A stretch of DNA of 64,000 bases from NCBI RefSeq assembly GCF_047302425.1, contig NZ_CP154855.1, forward strand, positions 558,001-622,000, written 5' to 3'. The notes below the pieces were generated by a model. The model did no database searches and had not been told where the DNA came from. It saw only the letters and a program-made list of their open reading frames with translations. Below are positions 53,818 to 62,442 of the stretch, piece by piece; positions within the stretch are counted from its first letter, which is position 1, and the number at the start of each line of letters is the position of its first letter. A program made the translations under genes and the position numbers. The stretch comes from Oceanitalea sp047302425. Lineage in GTDB: Bacteria; Actinomycetota; Actinomycetes; Actinomycetales; Actinomycetaceae.

Positions 53818-54174
53818 CTACCGGCGCCTGGCGCGCAGCGCCCGGGCGAGCACGAGCACGGTGATCGCGCCGACGATCTGCCCACCGAGGATGACCCGGT
53901 TGAGGTCGAGCGCCGGCTGCCACCGCACGACGCCGTCGCGCACCGTGTACACACCGACGGGCTTGGCACGGACCCCGAAGCCCCCGCCGCCGCCCGCGCC
54001 CTCCCTGCTCTCCGCCATCGCGCCGGTCCCGTACCCCATGCCGCTGCCGCCGACGACCTTCGCGACCGGAATGACGAGCGTGCCGCCCGTCTCGTAGGCC
54101 TCCCCGAAGACCCGGCGCACGTGCAGGGCGTCGCCCGCCGTGTCGACGGGGCGGTTCGCGGGTGTCTCGTCCAT
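53818..54174 (-). CDS. GerW/YtfJ-family protein
   Basis: 118 residues. ALHVRRVFGEAYETGGTLVIPVAKV then GGSGMGYGTGAMAESREGAGGGGG is the GerW (spore germination protein W) family core, followed by VKPVGVYTVRDGVVRWQPA-like strands (here AKPVGVYTVRDG) and a C-terminal helix GGQIVGAITVLVLARALR that may anchor it to the membrane. In Bacillus the relative YtfJ is needed for germination; members in non-spore-formers have no known role. ATG 54174 follows a GAGGAGAGG site. It lies on the opposite strand between the two paralogues A and B. Confidence 0.85.
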   Translation of the reverse strand: MDETPANRPVDTAGDALHVRRVFGEAYETGGTLVIPVAKVVGGSGMGYGTGAMAESREGAGGGGGFGVRAKPVGVYTVRDGVVRWQPALDLNRVILGGQIVGAITVLVLARALRARRR

Positions 54175-54321
54175 GACCAGCCTCTCCTCGGTGAGGGGCC
54201 AGTACATCGCGGACCGCGAACGAGCGGAAGAGGGCCGGGCGCCCGCGTGCCGCACGGGGAAAGCGTCTCGTAGCATCGGTCGGGTCGGTCCGTCCGGGCC
54301 GGACCGTCGTGAGGAGGATCC

Positions 54322-54945
54322 ATGGAGCGCAAGCACCGCCGCCCGGCGATGCTCGACGCGCAGACCGCCGAGCGCATCGTCGGGGACGTCGACCCGGCCC
54401 TGCGCTCGCAGGCCGCGCACACGACCGCGGCCGTCCTCGTCCGACGCGGGCGCGCCGGCTCGGAGGACCCCGAGCTCGTCTCTCGCCTCGTCTCGCTCGT
54501 CGACACCCAGGGCCTGGACACCATCGCCGAGCTGTGGGCGGAGAGCCCCTCGACCACCCTGCCCGGCGCCCTGTGGCGCCTCTACGTCATGCGCGAGTGG
54601 GTGCGGGCCGACCCGTCGCGGATCGCCGACCGCTTCGCCCTCGGCCGCCACCGCGCCGAGGTGGCCGGCGTCATCGCGGGCGTCGTCGAGCCGCCCGGGC
54701 CCACCGACGTCGCGCACCTCGCCGACGCCGTCCTCGCGGGCGTCTACGAGGGCGACCTCGACGTCGCCCTCGACCGTGCCGCCGCCTTCGTCCGCGTCGT
54801 GGCCACCGGAGCGGCCCTCGACGCCGACTCGCTCGACGACGAGGACCTCGCCGGGGGCCTCACCCGCAGGGCCTCCGCGCTGCTGCGCACCGCGGAGGAG
54901 CTCGAGCACGCCGCCGAAATGTGGCGCGTCGGGACGCTGGACTGA
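54322..54945 (+). CDS. Unknown protein, paralogue B of a duplicated family
   Basis: 207 residues with the same plan as the protein at 53176: RRPAMLDAQTAERIVGDVDP, TIAELWAESPSTTLPGALWR, LYVMREWVRADPSRIADRF, a variable middle, then ALDRAAAFVRVVATGAALD and a C-terminal helix RRASALLRTAEELEHAAEM. AGGAGGA lies four bases upstream of the ATG. Its stop overlaps the mshD start (TGATG), linking it to mycothiol synthesis. Function unknown; the invariant TTLPGALWRLY motif suggests a conserved interaction surface. Confidence 0.72.
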   Translation: MERKHRRPAMLDAQTAERIVGDVDPALRSQAAHTTAAVLVRRGRAGSEDPELVSRLVSLVDTQGLDTIAELWAESPSTTLPGALWRLYVMREWVRADPSRIADRFALGRHRAEVAGVIAGVVEPPGPTDVAHLADAVLAGVYEGDLDVALDRAAAFVRVVATGAALDADSLDDEDLAGGLTRRASALLRTAEELEHAAEMWRVGTLD

Positions 54946-55814
54946 TGGCCGCGCAGGCCGGCACGGGCCTCACCGGCCCCGCGACCCCCGCCACCGTCCT
55001 CGGCCTCGCCTCTGCGGCGGAGGCGGCCGACGGCGTCGCCCCCCTCAACGAGCAGAGCGTCCTCGCCGTGCGCCACGGCTCCGGCGGCTACCGCCACCAC
55101 TGGCTCGCCGACGGCGCGGACCTGCTCGGCTACGCCGTCGTCGACGGCGAGGGCAGCGGCGAGCTGTGCGTCCACCCCGACCACCGCCGTCGGGGCCTGG
55201 GACGGCGACTGCTCGCCACCGTGCTCGACGACGTCCCCTCCGTCGCCCTGTGGGCGCACGGCGACCTGCCCGGCGCCCAGGCCCTGGCCCGCGCCGCCGG
55301 GCTACGCGTCACCCGCGAGCTGTGGCAGATGGGCCGCGAGCTCGGCGCCGACGACGCGGCGGTGCGGCCCGCGCCGGAGGGCGTGGAGGTCCGGACCTTC
55401 GCCGTCGGGCAGGACGAGGCGGCGTGGGTCGAGCTCAATGCCGCCGCCTTCGCCGACCACCCCGAGCAGGGGCGGCTCACCGTCGCCGACCTGCGCCAGC
55501 GCGAGGACGAGCCGTGGTTCGACCCCACGCTCCTGTGGCTGGCCCACGAGGCCGGGCGCCCGCAGGCGCTGCTCGCGTCGATGTGGGTCAAGCCCGAGGG
55601 CGGGGACGCCGAGATCTACGCCCTCGGCGTCGCGCCGCGGGCGCAGGGCCGCGGGCTCGGCGGGTGGTTGACGGCGCTCGCGCTGGACGAGATGCGCCGG
55701 CGCGGGTTCCGCCGCACCACCCTCTACGTCGAGGGTGACAACACGGCCGCGATCCGCACCTACCGGCGAGCCGGGTACGAGCGGGTCTCGCTCGACGTTC
55801 AGTACGCGCGCTGA
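54945..55814 (+). CDS. mshD: Mycothiol synthase MshD
   Basis: 289 residues with two GNAT domains, as in mycothiol synthase, which acetylates Cys-GlcN-Ins in the last step of mycothiol formation. The N-terminal GNAT half has GELCVHPDHRRRGLGRRLL near residue 70; the active C-terminal half has AEIYALGVAPRAQGRGLGGW near 225 with the acetyl-CoA loop, and ends TLYVEGDNTAAIRTYRRAG. LLASMWVKPEG and WQMGREL are other family blocks. The ATG shares a base with the upstream stop. Mycothiol is restricted to actinobacteria, so this gene supports the taxonomic call. ppk1 follows after 17 bases. Confidence 0.94.
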   Translation: MAAQAGTGLTGPATPATVLGLASAAEAADGVAPLNEQSVLAVRHGSGGYRHHWLADGADLLGYAVVDGEGSGELCVHPDHRRRGLGRRLLATVLDDVPSVALWAHGDLPGAQALARAAGLRVTRELWQMGRELGADDAAVRPAPEGVEVRTFAVGQDEAAWVELNAAAFADHPEQGRLTVADLRQREDEPWFDPTLLWLAHEAGRPQALLASMWVKPEGGDAEIYALGVAPRAQGRGLGGWLTALALDEMRRRGFRRTTLYVEGDNTAAIRTYRRAGYERVSLDVQYAR

Positions 55815-55831
55815 GGTGGCAGCATGGCCCC

Positions 55832-58144
55832 ATGCCAGAGTCTGAGGTCACCACGCCGAGCCCGGTCGAGGACGCGCCCGTGGACGAGGCGTCCCGTGCG
55901 GGGAGCAACGGGAGCGTCGACGCGGTCGCGCTGACCGGCGCGTCGGCACCGGCCGAGGAGGTCGCCGAGCTCGTCGAGGAGGCCGGCGACGACGGCGCCG
56001 CGGCGGACCCACTCGAGGCCGAGCTGCCCGAGGGCCGCTTCGCCGACCGCGAGCTCAGCTGGCTGGCCTTCAACCAGCGGGTCCTCGAACAGGCCCAGGA
56101 CACCACCCAGCCGCTCCTCGAGCGCGCGTGGTTCCTCTCGATCTTCGCCTCCAACCTCGACGAGTTCTTCATGGTGCGGGTGGCCGGCCTCAAGCGGCGC
56201 ATCGCCACCGGCCTCGCCGTCACCGCGGCCTCCGGGCTGTCCCCGCGGCAGGTCCTCGAGGCCATCAGCGTGCGCGCCCACGAGCTCATGGAGGAGCACG
56301 CCCGCACCTTCGCCGAGGACATCCAGCCGGCGCTCGCCGACGAGGGCATCGAGATCCTCCACTGGGCCGACCTCGAGGAGAGCGAGCAGCTGCGGCTGCG
56401 CAAGTACTTCCGCAAGCAGATCTTCCCGGTCCTCACGCCGCTCGCCGTCGACCCCGCCCACCCCTTCCCCTACATCTCCGGGCTCTCGCTCAACCTCGCC
56501 GTCGTCGTGCGCAACCCCAGCTCGGGCAAGGAGCACTTCGCCCGGGTCAAGGTGCCGCCGCTGCTGCCGCGCTTCATCGCCGTCGACGCCGCGGGCCGCC
56601 CCCGCCGCCCCGAGGACACCGCCTCCTCCCGCGAGTCCGGGCGCACCGCCTTCGTCCCGCTCGAGGAGATCATCGGGGAGCACCTCGACTACCTCTTCCC
56701 CGGGATGGAGATCGTCGAGCACCACACCTTCCGCGTCACCCGCAACGAGGACCTCGAGGTCGAGGAGGACGACGCCGAGAACCTCCTCCAGGCCCTGGAG
56801 AAGGAGCTCATGCGCCGGCGCTTCGGGCCCGCGGTGCGCCTGGAGCTCGCCCAGGGGATCAGCGCGCACGTGCGCGACCTGCTCATCCGCGAGCTCGGCG
56901 TCGTCGAGGGCGAGGTCTACGAGCTGCCCTCGCTCCTCGACCTCACCGGCCTCGACGTCATCCACGAGCTCGACCGCCCCGAGCTGAAGTACCCGAAGTT
57001 CGTCCCCGTCACCGCCCAGGCGCTCGCCGAGGTGGAGAGTGCGAAGCCGACGAACATCTTCGAGGCGATCCGCCGCCGCGACGTCCTGCTCCACCACCCC
57101 TACGACTCCTTCTCGACGTCGGTGCAGGAGTTCCTCGCGCAGGCGGCGGCGGACCCCAAGGTGCTCGCCATCAAGCAGACGCTGTACCGCACCTCCGGCG
57201 ACTCCCCGATCGTCGACGCCCTCATCGACGCCGCCGAGGCCGGCAAGCAGGTGCTGGCGATCGTCGAGATCAAGGCCCGCTTCGACGAGCAGGCGAACAT
57301 CTCCTGGGCGCGCAAGCTCGAGGAGGCGGGCGTCCACGTCGTCTACGGCATCGTCGGCCTCAAGACCCACTGCAAGCTCTCCCTCGTCGTGCGCAACGAG
57401 AAGGACGGGCTGCGCCGCTACTGCCACATCGGCACCGGCAACTACAACCCCAAGACCGCGCGCGGCTACGAGGACCTCGGCCTGCTCACCTGCGACCCCG
57501 ACGTCGGCCAGGACCTCACCCGCCTGTTCAACCAGCTCTCCGGCTACGCGCCGCGCTCCCGCTTCCGCCGCCTGCTCGTCGCGCCGCGCTCCGTGCGCCT
57601 CGGGCTCGTCGAGCGCATCGAGCGGGAGATCGCCGGCCACCGCGCCGGACGCCCGGCGTGGATCAAGATCAAGGTCAACTCGATCGTCGACGAGACCGTC
57701 ATCGACGCCCTGTACCGGGCGAGCCAGGCGGGGGTGCCGGTCGACGTCGTCGTCCGCGGCATCTGCGCCCTGCGCGCCGGCATCCCCGGCCTGAGCGAGA
57801 ACATCCGCGTCCGCTCGATCCTCGGCCGCTTCCTCGAGCACGCCCGCGTCTTCGCCTTTGCCGGCGACGAGGAGCTGCCCGACGTGTGGATCGGCAGCGC
57901 CGACCTCATGCACCGCAACCTCGACCGCCGCGTCGAGGTCCTCGTCCGGATCCTCGACCGCGGCCAGGTCGAGTTCCTCACCGACCTCCTCGACCGCTGC
58001 GTCGCCCCGACGACGTCGTCCTGGCACCTCCTGCCGGACGGCACCTGGGAGCGGCACCAGTTCGCCGACGACGGCACCCCCCTGGAGGACCTGCAGCAGC
58101 TGCTCATCGCCCGCGCCCGGCGCCGCGTGGCGGCCAGCCGATGA
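55832..58144 (+). CDS. ppk: Polyphosphate kinase 1
   Basis: 770 residues, with an acidic Ala/Glu-rich extension of about 65 residues before the family start RFADRELSWLAFNQRVLEQA. IFASNLDEFFMVRVAGLKRR follows. KQTLYRTSGDSPIVDALIDA and EIKARFDEQANI are the ATP/phosphate-binding segments; the phosphorylated histidine lies in YGIVGLKTHCKLSL and a second active-site His in IGSADLMHRNLDRRVE. It makes polyphosphate from ATP at the membrane/cytoplasm. ATG 55832 comes six bases after CAGCAT and lacks a good ribosome-binding site. The mutT1 start overlaps its stop (ATGA), an arrangement shared with mycobacteria. Confidence 0.96.
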   Translation: MPESEVTTPSPVEDAPVDEASRAGSNGSVDAVALTGASAPAEEVAELVEEAGDDGAAADPLEAELPEGRFADRELSWLAFNQRVLEQAQDTTQPLLERAWFLSIFASNLDEFFMVRVAGLKRRIATGLAVTAASGLSPRQVLEAISVRAHELMEEHARTFAEDIQPALADEGIEILHWADLEESEQLRLRKYFRKQIFPVLTPLAVDPAHPFPYISGLSLNLAVVVRNPSSGKEHFARVKVPPLLPRFIAVDAAGRPRRPEDTASSRESGRTAFVPLEEIIGEHLDYLFPGMEIVEHHTFRVTRNEDLEVEEDDAENLLQALEKELMRRRFGPAVRLELAQGISAHVRDLLIRELGVVEGEVYELPSLLDLTGLDVIHELDRPELKYPKFVPVTAQALAEVESAKPTNIFEAIRRRDVLLHHPYDSFSTSVQEFLAQAAADPKVLAIKQTLYRTSGDSPIVDALIDAAEAGKQVLAIVEIKARFDEQANISWARKLEEAGVHVVYGIVGLKTHCKLSLVVRNEKDGLRRYCHIGTGNYNPKTARGYEDLGLLTCDPDVGQDLTRLFNQLSGYAPRSRFRRLLVAPRSVRLGLVERIEREIAGHRAGRPAWIKIKVNSIVDETVIDALYRASQAGVPVDVVVRGICALRAGIPGLSENIRVRSILGRFLEHARVFAFAGDEELPDVWIGSADLMHRNLDRRVEVLVRILDRGQVEFLTDLLDRCVAPTTSSWHLLPDGTWERHQFADDGTPLEDLQQLLIARARRRVAASR

Positions 58145-59151
58145 CCGCCCCGCGCACCCAGTACGCGGCCGGCACGCTCGTGTGGCGCGTCAACGACCGC
58201 AAGAAGCTCGAGGTGCTCCTCGTCCACCGGCCCCGGTACGACGACTGGTCCTGGCCCAAGGGCAAGCAGGAGAACGGGGAGACCCTCGCCGCGTGCGCCG
58301 TCCGGGAGACGGCCGAGGAGACGGGGGTCGCCGTCGTCCTCGGGCAGCCGCTGGCCAAGGTGAGCTACCGGCTCGGCGACGGACGCCGCAAGGAGGTGCG
58401 CTACTGGGCCGCGCGGCCGGCGCCCGAGGGCGACCTGTCCCTGCGCGCGCGGCCGCTCGTCACCCCGGCGAGCCCGCGCGAGATCGACGAGACCCGCTGG
58501 GTGGAGGTCAAGGAGGCGCGCAAGCTCCTCACCCACGACCACGACCGTGAGCCGCTCGGCATGCTCGTCGACCAGTGGAAGGACGAGCGGCTCAACACCT
58601 GGGCGCTGCTCGTCGTGCGGCACGCCCGCGCCCGGAAGCGCACCGCGTGGAAAGGCGGGGAGTCGACCCGCCCGCTGACGACGGTCGGGGAGGCGCAGGC
58701 CCAGCGGCTCGTGCCGCTGCTCGCGGCCTACGGGGTGGACCGCGTCCTCTCGAGCCCGTGGCGGCGCTGCGTCGACACGGTCACCCCCTACGCCGACGCG
58801 ATCGGCGTCGAGCTCGAGCCGCGGCCGGAGATCACCGAGGACGCCCACCGCGAGAAGCCCAAGCGGGCCCGCAAGCTGCTCGACGAGGAGGTGCGGCAGC
58901 GGGCACCCGGCGTCGCGATCTGCACCCACCGGCCGGTGCTGCCTACCCTCATGGAGCACATCGCGGTCAACACGCCCAACCGGATCATGAAGCAGGTCCC
59001 CGAGTCCGACCCGTGGCTCAAGACCTCGGAGATGCTCGTCGTCCACATCGGGCGGCGCCCCGGGCGGGCGGCCGTCGTCGTCGCCCTCGAGAAGCACCGC
59101 GCCCCGACGAACCAGGACGCGCTCGCCGCCGCCGAGGGTCTGGCACACTGA
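58141..59151 (+). CDS. mutT1: MutT1-type NUDIX hydrolase with histidine phosphatase domain
   Basis: 336 residues. The N-terminal NUDIX domain has the box GKQENGETLAACAVRE-TAEETG near residue 40 (all key Glu and Arg present). The C-terminal half is a histidine-phosphatase domain: VVRHARARKR near residue 160, SSPWRRCVDT, and CTHRPVLPTL with the second His. In M. tuberculosis the orthologue (Rv2985, next to ppk1) hydrolyses 8-oxo-dGTP and diadenosine polyphosphates. ATG overlaps the ppk stop. A phosphate-metabolism unit with ppk is thus likely, with sanitation of the nucleotide pool as a second role. Confidence 0.93.
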   Translation: MTAPRTQYAAGTLVWRVNDRKKLEVLLVHRPRYDDWSWPKGKQENGETLAACAVRETAEETGVAVVLGQPLAKVSYRLGDGRRKEVRYWAARPAPEGDLSLRARPLVTPASPREIDETRWVEVKEARKLLTHDHDREPLGMLVDQWKDERLNTWALLVVRHARARKRTAWKGGESTRPLTTVGEAQAQRLVPLLAAYGVDRVLSSPWRRCVDTVTPYADAIGVELEPRPEITEDAHREKPKRARKLLDEEVRQRAPGVAICTHRPVLPTLMEHIAVNTPNRIMKQVPESDPWLKTSEMLVVHIGRRPGRAAVVVALEKHRAPTNQDALAAAEGLAH

Positions 59152-59154
59152 CGG

Positions 59155-59167
59155 GGAAAACGCTTCC
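59155..59167. promoter_or_regulatory. LacI-family-type operator
   Basis: GGAAAACGCTTCC is a near palindrome with the central AACGCTT typical of LacI/GalR sites. It lies 20 bases before the Gfo/Idh gene at 59187. No LacI gene is in the window. Confidence 0.55.
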
Positions 59168-59186
59168 GCGCCGTCGGGGAGGGCCC

Positions 59187-60494
59187 ATGACCGAGCAGCG
59201 CCGACGCCGCTACGCCGTGGCGGGGACGGGGCACCGCGCCGAGACCTACGTCAGCGCCATCCTCGGCGACCACGCCGACGTCGCCGAGCTCGTGGGCTGG
59301 TGCGAGCCCAACGCCGCGCGCCTCGACTACTACGACGAGCTCGTCGCGGCGGCCGGGGCGAGCACCCCGGAGCGCTACCTCCCGGCCGAGCTCGAGGCCA
59401 TGGTCGCCGAGCAGCGGGTGGACCGGGTCATCGTCACCGGACCCGACGACACCCACGCCGACCTCGTCAGCCGCGCGCTGTTGGCCGGTGCCGACGTCGT
59501 CGTCGAGAAGCCGCTGACCATCGACGCCGCCGGGTGCCGGGTCATCGACGACGCGGTGCGGCGCAGCGGCGGGGACGTCGTCATGACCTTCAACTACCGC
59601 TACTCCCCGCGCCACACGGCGCTGCGCCGGCTCGTCGCCGACGGGACGATCGGCGAGGTCACCTCGGTGCACCTCGAGTGGGCGCTGGACACCGCGCACG
59701 GCGCGGACTACTTCCGCCGGTGGCACCGCCTCAAGGAGCGCTCCGGCGGCCTGCTCGTCCACAAGGCCTCCCACCACGTCGACCTCGTCAACTGGTGGCT
59801 GGACGACACCCCGGTGCGCGTCTACGCGCGCGGCGGGCTGCGCTTCTACGGGGACCAGGGCGCCGGCGCGGCGCAGGCCGGCCCCCGCCCGGCCCGCGGG
59901 ACCGGCGCGCCGGGCGAGGACCCGTGGCTCCTCGACCTGAGCGCGGAGGAGCGGCTGCAGCGGCTCTACCTCGACGCCGAGCACGAGGACGGCTACGTCC
60001 GGGACCGGGACGTCTTCTCCCCGGGCATCACGATCGAGGACAACATGGCCGTGCTCGTGGAGTACGGGCGCGGAGCCTTCCTCAGCTACTCGCTCAACGC
60101 GCACGCCCCGTGGGAGGGCTACCGGGTGACGGTCAACGGCACCCGCGGGCGGGCCGAGCTCGAGGTCGTCGAGCGCGGCTCGGTGGCCACCGCCGCGAGC
60201 CCCCGCTCCGAGCAGCCCGCCGACGCGGTGCGTCCGCGCGGCCAGCGCCTCGTCGTGCAGCGCCACTGGGAACGCGCCCGCGAGGTGCCGGTCCCGGTCG
60301 GGCACGGCTCGCACGGCGGCGGGGACGCGATCGCCCTCGCCGACCTCTTCCGCGGGCCCGGCGAGGACCCCCTCGGGCGGGCGGCCGGCTACCTCGACGG
60401 CCTGCGCGCCGTCGCCGTCGGCATCGCCGCAAACGAGTCGCTGCGCACCGGCCGGGCGGTGGACGTCGCCGCGGTGGCCCCCGCCCTCGGCTGA
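59187..60494 (+). CDS. Gfo/Idh/MocA-family oxidoreductase
   Basis: 435 residues. The N-terminal Rossmann domain starts RYAVAGTGHRAETYVSAI; EKPLTIDAAG with the EKP motif near residue 108 and MTFNYRYSPRH follow. The C-terminal domain includes HKASHHVDLVNWWL with the catalytic His region and an insertion rich in Gly/Ala/Pro near 230. Members oxidise sugars or inositols with NAD(P). GGGGAGGG lies four bases before the ATG. The LacI-type operator just upstream implies induction by a sugar, which the protein itself does not identify. The divergent or downstream GntR gene (60534) is 39 bases beyond the stop. Confidence 0.88.
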   Translation: MTEQRRRRYAVAGTGHRAETYVSAILGDHADVAELVGWCEPNAARLDYYDELVAAAGASTPERYLPAELEAMVAEQRVDRVIVTGPDDTHADLVSRALLAGADVVVEKPLTIDAAGCRVIDDAVRRSGGDVVMTFNYRYSPRHTALRRLVADGTIGEVTSVHLEWALDTAHGADYFRRWHRLKERSGGLLVHKASHHVDLVNWWLDDTPVRVYARGGLRFYGDQGAGAAQAGPRPARGTGAPGEDPWLLDLSAEERLQRLYLDAEHEDGYVRDRDVFSPGITIEDNMAVLVEYGRGAFLSYSLNAHAPWEGYRVTVNGTRGRAELEVVERGSVATAASPRSEQPADAVRPRGQRLVVQRHWERAREVPVPVGHGSHGGGDAIALADLFRGPGEDPLGRAAGYLDGLRAVAVGIAANESLRTGRAVDVAAVAPALG

Positions 60495-60533
60495 CACGCC
60501 GCGTATCCTGGGGGCCTCACAGAGGGAGGCGCC

Positions 60534-61202
60534 GTGGTCCAGGCACCGACGACGCGGTTCGTCACCAAGGGCGACTACGCCTACGCGCAGGTCCGGGCGA
60601 TGATCCTCTCCGGTGAGCTGACGCCGGGCTCGGCGGTCAACCAGGAGTCGCTCGCCGCCGAGATCGGGGTGAGCACCACCCCGCTGCGCGAGGCGCTGCG
60701 CCGGCTCAAGAGCGAGGGCTGGGTCCGCCTCGACGCCCACAGCAACGCCCGCGTCGCCGAGATGACGGCCGAGGAGGCCCGGGACCTCTTCGAGGTGAGG
60801 GCGGTCCTCGACCCGCGCGCGGCCGGCCTGGCCGCCGAGCGCCGCACCCCCGAGGACGTCGAGAGGATGACGGCCGCGGCGGAGCGGCTGCGCCCCCTCA
60901 TCGGCGGTGCGGACGACTCGGTACTCGAGGCGCACCGCCAGTTCCACGCGGCGATCTACCGGGCCTCGCACAACGCGATGCTCATCGACATGCTCGAGAG
61001 CCTGTGGGACAAGGTGGACCGCTACCGGCGCTTCGGCCTGGGCCTGCTCGACTCCTCCGAGACGCGCCTGCGCGACTACCACGACCACTTCGCGCTCATG
61101 CAGGCGGTCGTCGACGGCGACACCGGGCGCGCCGAGTCGGTCATGCGAGACCACGTCTCGGCGAGCGTCACCGCGCGGGTGGCCGAGGAGCTCAGTCGCT
61201 GA
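60534..61202 (+). CDS. GntR/FCD-family regulator next to tartrate dehydratase
   Basis: 222 residues. The winged helix (15-80) reads AQVRAMILSGELTPGSAVNQ, ESLAAEIGVSTTPLREALRR. The FCD domain has LFEVRAVLDPRAAGLAAE, EAHRQFHAAIYRASHN and YHDHFALMQAVVDGD with the metal-binding Asp/His residues. GTG 60534 follows GGGAGG by about five bases. Its last 11 bases overlap the end of the convergent tarD gene. A palindrome TATAGCCTATA between tarD and the AEC transporter (62400) is the most likely operator. The ligand is probably a hydroxy-dicarboxylic acid such as tartrate. Confidence 0.88.
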   Translation: MVQAPTTRFVTKGDYAYAQVRAMILSGELTPGSAVNQESLAAEIGVSTTPLREALRRLKSEGWVRLDAHSNARVAEMTAEEARDLFEVRAVLDPRAAGLAAERRTPEDVERMTAAAERLRPLIGGADDSVLEAHRQFHAAIYRASHNAMLIDMLESLWDKVDRYRRFGLGLLDSSETRLRDYHDHFALMQAVVDGDTGRAESVMRDHVSASVTARVAEELSR

Positions 61203-62358
61203 GCCGGCGCATCACCTCGATGAGGTCGGCCTTGCCCTCGAAGCCGATGCCCGGGAGCTCGGGCATGAGGATGTGTCCGTCCTCGACCGCCACCGAGTCG
61301 GGGAAGCCGCCGAAGGGCTGGAACAGGTCCGGGTAGGCCTCGTTGCCGCCGAGGCCGAGCCCGGCGGCGATGTTGAGCGAGAGCTGGTGCCCGCCGTGCG
61401 GGATGCAGCGCGCCGGTGACCACCCGTGCTCCTTGAGCATGTCGAGGATGCGGAGGTACTCGACCAGCCCGTAGCCGAGCGCGCAGTCGAACTGCAGCCA
61501 GTCCCGGTCGGGGCGCAGCCCGCCGTAGCGGACGAGGTTCCGGGCGTCCTGCACCGAGAAGAGGTTCTCGCCCGTCGCGAGCGGGCCCTCGTACACCGCC
61601 GCCACCTCCGCGTTGAGCGCGTAGTCCAGGGGGTCGCCGGGCTCCTCGTACCAGAAGAGGTCGTAGCCTGCGAGGGCGCGGGCGTAGTCGAGCGCCGTCG
61701 CCAGGTCGAAGCGGCCGTTCGCGTCCACCGCGAGCTGCTGACCGCTGCCGAGCGCCTTGAGCACGGCGTCGATGCGCCGCAGGTCGGTGGCGAGGTCGGC
61801 GCCGCCGATCTTCATCTTCACGGTGGTGAAGCCGCGGTCGAGGAAGCCGCGCATCTCGTCCTGCAGCTGGGAGTCGTCCTTGCCGGGGTAGTAGTAGCCG
61901 CCCGCCGCGTAGACGAACACGCGACGGTCGGCGACGCCGTCGCCGTAGCGCTCCGCGAGCAGCTGGTAGAGCGGCTTCTCCGCGATCTTCGCGACGGCGT
62001 CCCACACGGCCATGTCGAGGGTGCCGACGGCGACCGAGCGCTCCCCGTGGCCGCCGGGCTTCTCGTTGGTCATGAGCGTGGCCCAGATACGGGCGGGGTC
62101 GAGGTTCTCGCCGGTGTCGTCGAGGAGCGTGGCGGGGTCGGCCGCGAGCAGCCGCGGGACGAAGCGCTCGCGCAGGAGGGAGCCCTGCCCGTAGCGGCCG
62201 TTGGAGTTGAAGCCGTAGCCGACCACGGGGCGGCCGTCGCGCACGACGTCGGTCACCACCGCGACCAGGCTCAGCGTCATCTCCCGGAAGTCGATGTAGG
62301 CGTTCCGGATCGGGGAGCTGATCGGGAAGTTCTGCTCGCGGATGTCGACGATGCGCAT
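61192..62358 (-). CDS. tarD: D(-)-tartrate dehydratase (enolase superfamily)
   Basis: 388 residues. It matches the Bradyrhizobium D-tartrate dehydratase (TarD) group in blocks such as SSPIRNAYIDFREMTLSLVA, GYGFNSNGRYGQGSLLRERF, NEKPGGHGERSVAVGTLDMA and VYAAGGYYYPGKDD. Active-site residues: KMKIGG (K-x-K base), VDANGRFD, FWYEEPGDPLDYAL and ATGENLFS (magnesium ligands), and IPHGGHQLSLNIAAGLGLGG with the catalytic His. It converts D-tartrate to oxaloacetate. GAGAGGA lies seven bases before the ATG. It converges with a GntR gene and is divergent from a carboxylate-type transporter gene, fitting an uptake-dehydration unit. Confidence 0.92.
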   Translation of the reverse strand: MRIVDIREQNFPISSPIRNAYIDFREMTLSLVAVVTDVVRDGRPVVGYGFNSNGRYGQGSLLRERFVPRLLAADPATLLDDTGENLDPARIWATLMTNEKPGGHGERSVAVGTLDMAVWDAVAKIAEKPLYQLLAERYGDGVADRRVFVYAAGGYYYPGKDDSQLQDEMRGFLDRGFTTVKMKIGGADLATDLRRIDAVLKALGSGQQLAVDANGRFDLATALDYARALAGYDLFWYEEPGDPLDYALNAEVAAVYEGPLATGENLFSVQDARNLVRYGGLRPDRDWLQFDCALGYGLVEYLRILDMLKEHGWSPARCIPHGGHQLSLNIAAGLGLGGNEAYPDLFQPFGGFPDSVAVEDGHILMPELPGIGFEGKADLIEVMRRLSD

Positions 62359-62399
62359 GGGCTGGTCCTCTCAATGACTGACGACGTCGTCCTGTAGCG

Positions 62400-62410
62400 T
62401 ATAGCCTATA
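62400..62410. promoter_or_regulatory. TATAGCCTATA palindrome between tarD and transporter
   Basis: Perfect 5-1-5 palindrome in the 84-bp divergent gap. Its AT-rich arms overlap likely -10 boxes of one or both genes. Proposed operator for the adjacent GntR/FCD protein. Confidence 0.6.
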
Positions 62411-62442
62411 AGCAACGTAGTCGTTGAGGGACGGGGTGGCGG

